9,935 nucleotides of DNA from JBKHHU01 sp046539045. GTDB lineage: Bacteria > Planctomycetota > Phycisphaerae > SM23-33. Location of the stretch: NCBI GenBank assembly GCA_046539045.1, contig JBKHHU010000129.1, forward strand, positions 1 to 9,935, written 5' to 3'. This document shows, piece by piece, positions 8,503 through 9,935 of this stretch. Positions within the stretch are counted from its first letter, which is position 1, and each line of letters starts with the position of its first letter. Under the pieces are notes generated by a model that saw only the letters and a program-made list of their open reading frames with translations, ran no database searches and was not told the origin of the DNA. A program made the translations under genes and the position numbers.

Positions 8503-9708
8503 TTATTCGCCGGCGCTGGAGACCTCGTTGTCCCGCGTAACCTTCAGCAGCTGTTTGGCGACCGGGTTGTCCGGATTGATCCGCAGTGCCCGTACGTAAC
8601 AGCGGGTTGCCTCGGCGTTGTTGCCGGTTCCCTCGTGGGCCCGCCCGAGCAGGCACAGGATGGTGTCGTTGCTGGGATGGGCCGCAGTGGCGCGATTCAG
8701 CACGTCCACGGCGTCGGCGTGGCGATTCTCCTGCATCAGGGCGTATCCAAGCACCAGCGTGGCGTCCAGACGGCCGGGGGTGATGTCCAGGGCCTTCTTG
8801 GCAGAGAGGATGGCTCTTCCGGTATCGTTGCAGGCCAGCGACGCCTTGGCGTGGTTGGCCCAGGCGCCGGCGTCCATGGATCGTTCCTTGGTGATCTCGT
8901 AGTAGACGTCGCGGGCCTTGCGGGACCAGCCCATGACCATGTAGCAGTCGCCGAGCATCGTCCGCACCCACACCGGAGCTTCGTAGTCCTCGTTCTGCAG
9001 CAGCGTGCGGAGGGTTTCGGAGGCAGCTACGTGCCGGCCGGCGAGGAACTGCTCCTGGCCCAGCGCCTCGCGGTAGCGGACGTTCTTGTAGTCCAGATCG
9101 CAGGCGACTTCGTAGTACTTGGCCGCCTCGGTATGGTCCTTCTGCATAGCGCAGATTCTCCCGGCCAGTTCAAAGACTGCCGGTTCGGAGCCGGCTTCGC
9201 CCATGTAGCTTTCGATGTAGTCCAGGGCGCGGTCGAGCCTGCCCTGGGCAACCATGACCTCGGTCGCGGCGATGATGGGCGAGATATTGGTGGTATCCAG
9301 CGTGTACGCTTTGCGGTAGCTCTGCAGGGCCAGGTCAAGTTCGCGACCCTTTTCCAGCGCGACGCCGAGCAGGTAGTGAGCATGGGCAAACGCCGGTTGG
9401 GCCTCGACGACGAGGCGGAGTTCCTCGATCGCGTGGGAGTACTTGCCCTGTTCGATCAGGACCTTCCCGAGAAGGAGGCGGGCTTCGACGAGTTCCGGAT
9501 CCAGGGCCAAAGCCTCGGTGGATTTCTGCCGGGCCTCGTTGAGCTGACCGACCTTGAGATGCTCGCTTGCCACGCCGTACAGCACGCGGGCGCGAGCCGA
9601 CTGCCAGCGGGCACGGGCATCGACCTTGGCCTCGGAGATGCTCTTGTTCTGCTGCTGACAACCAGCCAGGCAGGCAACGACTGCGATGATCAGTACTGCA
9701 CGTTTCAT
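8503..9708 (-). CDS. TPR-repeat lipoprotein
   Basis: This 401-residue exported protein has a lipoprotein signal: MKR, a hydrophobic core (AVLIIAVVACL) and the lipobox LAGC with the lipidated Cys at 17, followed by QQQ. There is no Asp at +2, so outer-membrane sorting would be expected. From about residue 38 to 385 there are about ten tetratricopeptide repeats. The clearest are near 40-71, 74-105, 108-139, 177-210, 280-311 and 346-380, with the usual A/G and P-at-turn pattern (ALALDPEL, ALDITPGR, ALRINPDN). TPR lipoproteins such as PilF/PilW act in pilus secretin assembly, and this gene's position ahead of PilB/PilC-type genes fits that loosely. It is longer than those pilotins, and the link is inference. 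I start at ATG 9708 because it gives the signal peptide directly and has its own ribosome site; the in-frame ATG at 9744 would put 12 polar residues before it. Confidence 0.92.
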   Translation of the reverse strand: MKRAVLIIAVVACLAGCQQQNKSISEAKVDARARWQSARARVLYGVASEHLKVGQLNEARQKSTEALALDPELVEARLLLGKVLIEQGKYSHAIEELRLVVEAQPAFAHAHYLLGVALEKGRELDLALQSYRKAYTLDTTNISPIIAATEVMVAQGRLDRALDYIESYMGEAGSEPAVFELAGRICAMQKDHTEAAKYYEVACDLDYKNVRYREALGQEQFLAGRHVAASETLRTLLQNEDYEAPVWVRTMLGDCYMVMGWSRKARDVYYEITKERSMDAGAWANHAKASLACNDTGRAILSAKKALDITPGRLDATLVLGYALMQENRHADAVDVLNRATAAHPSNDTILCLLGRAHEGTGNNAEATRCYVRALRINPDNPVAKQLLKVTRDNEVSSAGE

Positions 9709-9716
9709 GATCGTAT

Positions 9717-9721
9717 TCCTC
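9717..9721 (-). promoter_or_regulatory. Ribosome-binding site deciding the TPR lipoprotein start
   Basis: GAGGA on the minus strand is 8 nt before the ATG at 9708. It supports that start over the in-frame ATG at 9744, which would also overlap the preceding small ORF. Confidence 0.65.
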
Positions 9722-9725
9722 GTGG

Positions 9726-9899
9726 TCACTTCTGCAAGCGACATGGTTTCACTTTCCTAGCTTTCCCTTGGCGGTGCTTCCGGACCGGCCGGGGCACCTT
9801 TCGCCGAAGACGGGCCTTCTCGACCCGCCGTCGGATGCGTCGCAGTTGCGCCTCAGACACGGGACGCGGTGGACCCTCATTCGGCCCGCCGCGTCCCAT
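9726..9899 (-). CDS. Possible small, highly basic protein (57 aa), unknown function
   Basis: Reading by hand from ATG 9899 to TGA 9726-9728 gives 57 codons. The product has 15 Arg and 7 Lys against 3 Glu, with a GRGGPNEGPPRP N-terminus, a likely helix (about 15-34, rich in RR pairs) and a KARKVKPCRLQK end. The charge suggests nucleic-acid or ribosome binding, but I know no family for it. In favour: it lies between a possible upstream gene end (15-bp gap) and the lipoprotein start (17-bp gap), in the operon direction, with GC-rich third positions. Against: there is no clear Shine-Dalgarno sequence, and a 58-codon open frame arises easily by chance at this GC content. If it is not a gene, the stretch is intergenic and could hold the operon promoter, though I see no clear one. 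Confidence 0.4.
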   Translation of the reverse strand: MGRGGPNEGPPRPVSEAQLRRIRRRVEKARLRRKVPRPVRKHRQGKARKVKPCRLQK

Positions 9900-9914
9900 G
9901 GTCAGTGGCGGATT

Positions 9915-9935
9915 CTATTCGTCGCTGTTTTCCTC
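9915..9935 (-). CDS. Possible C-terminal end of an upstream gene (partial)
   Basis: The last bases of the window read on the minus strand as EENSDE followed by TAG at 9915-9917. An acidic, polar tail is typical of a protein end, and it sits 15 bp before the small basic ORF in the same direction. Six codons are too few to be sure; the rest of the gene would lie beyond the window. Confidence 0.3.
   Translation of the reverse strand, partial: EENSDE

Overview
The window is a dense, GC-rich bacterial stretch in which every gene I can support lies on the minus strand. It reads from about 9935 down to 74 with gaps of 2-178 bp and three or four short overlaps, so it looks like one long operon or two abutting ones. 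The gene mix suggests an environmental Gram-negative bacterium: a TPR lipoprotein, an HD-GYP c-di-GMP phosphodiesterase, single-domain signalling proteins, PilB/PilC-type secretion genes and a class B DnaJ. Planctomycetota is my best guess, from general gene style and composition. It is an inference, because there is no rRNA or other marker here.

Layout in transcription order. The far end (9915-9935) holds what may be the last codons of an upstream gene, then a possible 57-residue very basic protein (9726-9899). A TPR lipoprotein follows (8503-9708), then a membrane PAS histidine kinase with a GTG start (7027-8469), a stand-alone CheY-like receiver (6569-6958), a PocR-like/GAF/HD-GYP protein (4929-6566) and a STAS protein (4591-4932). 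After a 178-bp structured leader come a PilB/GspE-family ATPase (2700-4412), a PilC/GspF-family membrane protein (1455-2672), a class B DnaJ co-chaperone (439-1410) and a two-TM acidic-tail protein (74-451).

Working model (inference). The kinase phosphorylates the receiver, which is encoded 2 bp before the HD-GYP gene and may act on it in trans, as a split version of the RpfG receiver-HD-GYP fusion. The HD-GYP enzyme would lower c-di-GMP in response to phosphorylation and to a ligand at its cysteine-rich N-terminal domain. The PilB-like ATPase carries an MshEN-type N-terminal domain, a known c-di-GMP binder, so the operon may encode both a c-di-GMP eraser and a reader that drives a pilus or secretion motor. 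The STAS protein would add a partner-switching input. The pilB leader has mutually exclusive hairpins and a potential anti-Shine-Dalgarno pairing.

I see no tRNA, rRNA, CRISPR array, insertion sequence, phage gene or convincing intrinsic terminator. There is no gene-free stretch longer than 300 bp.
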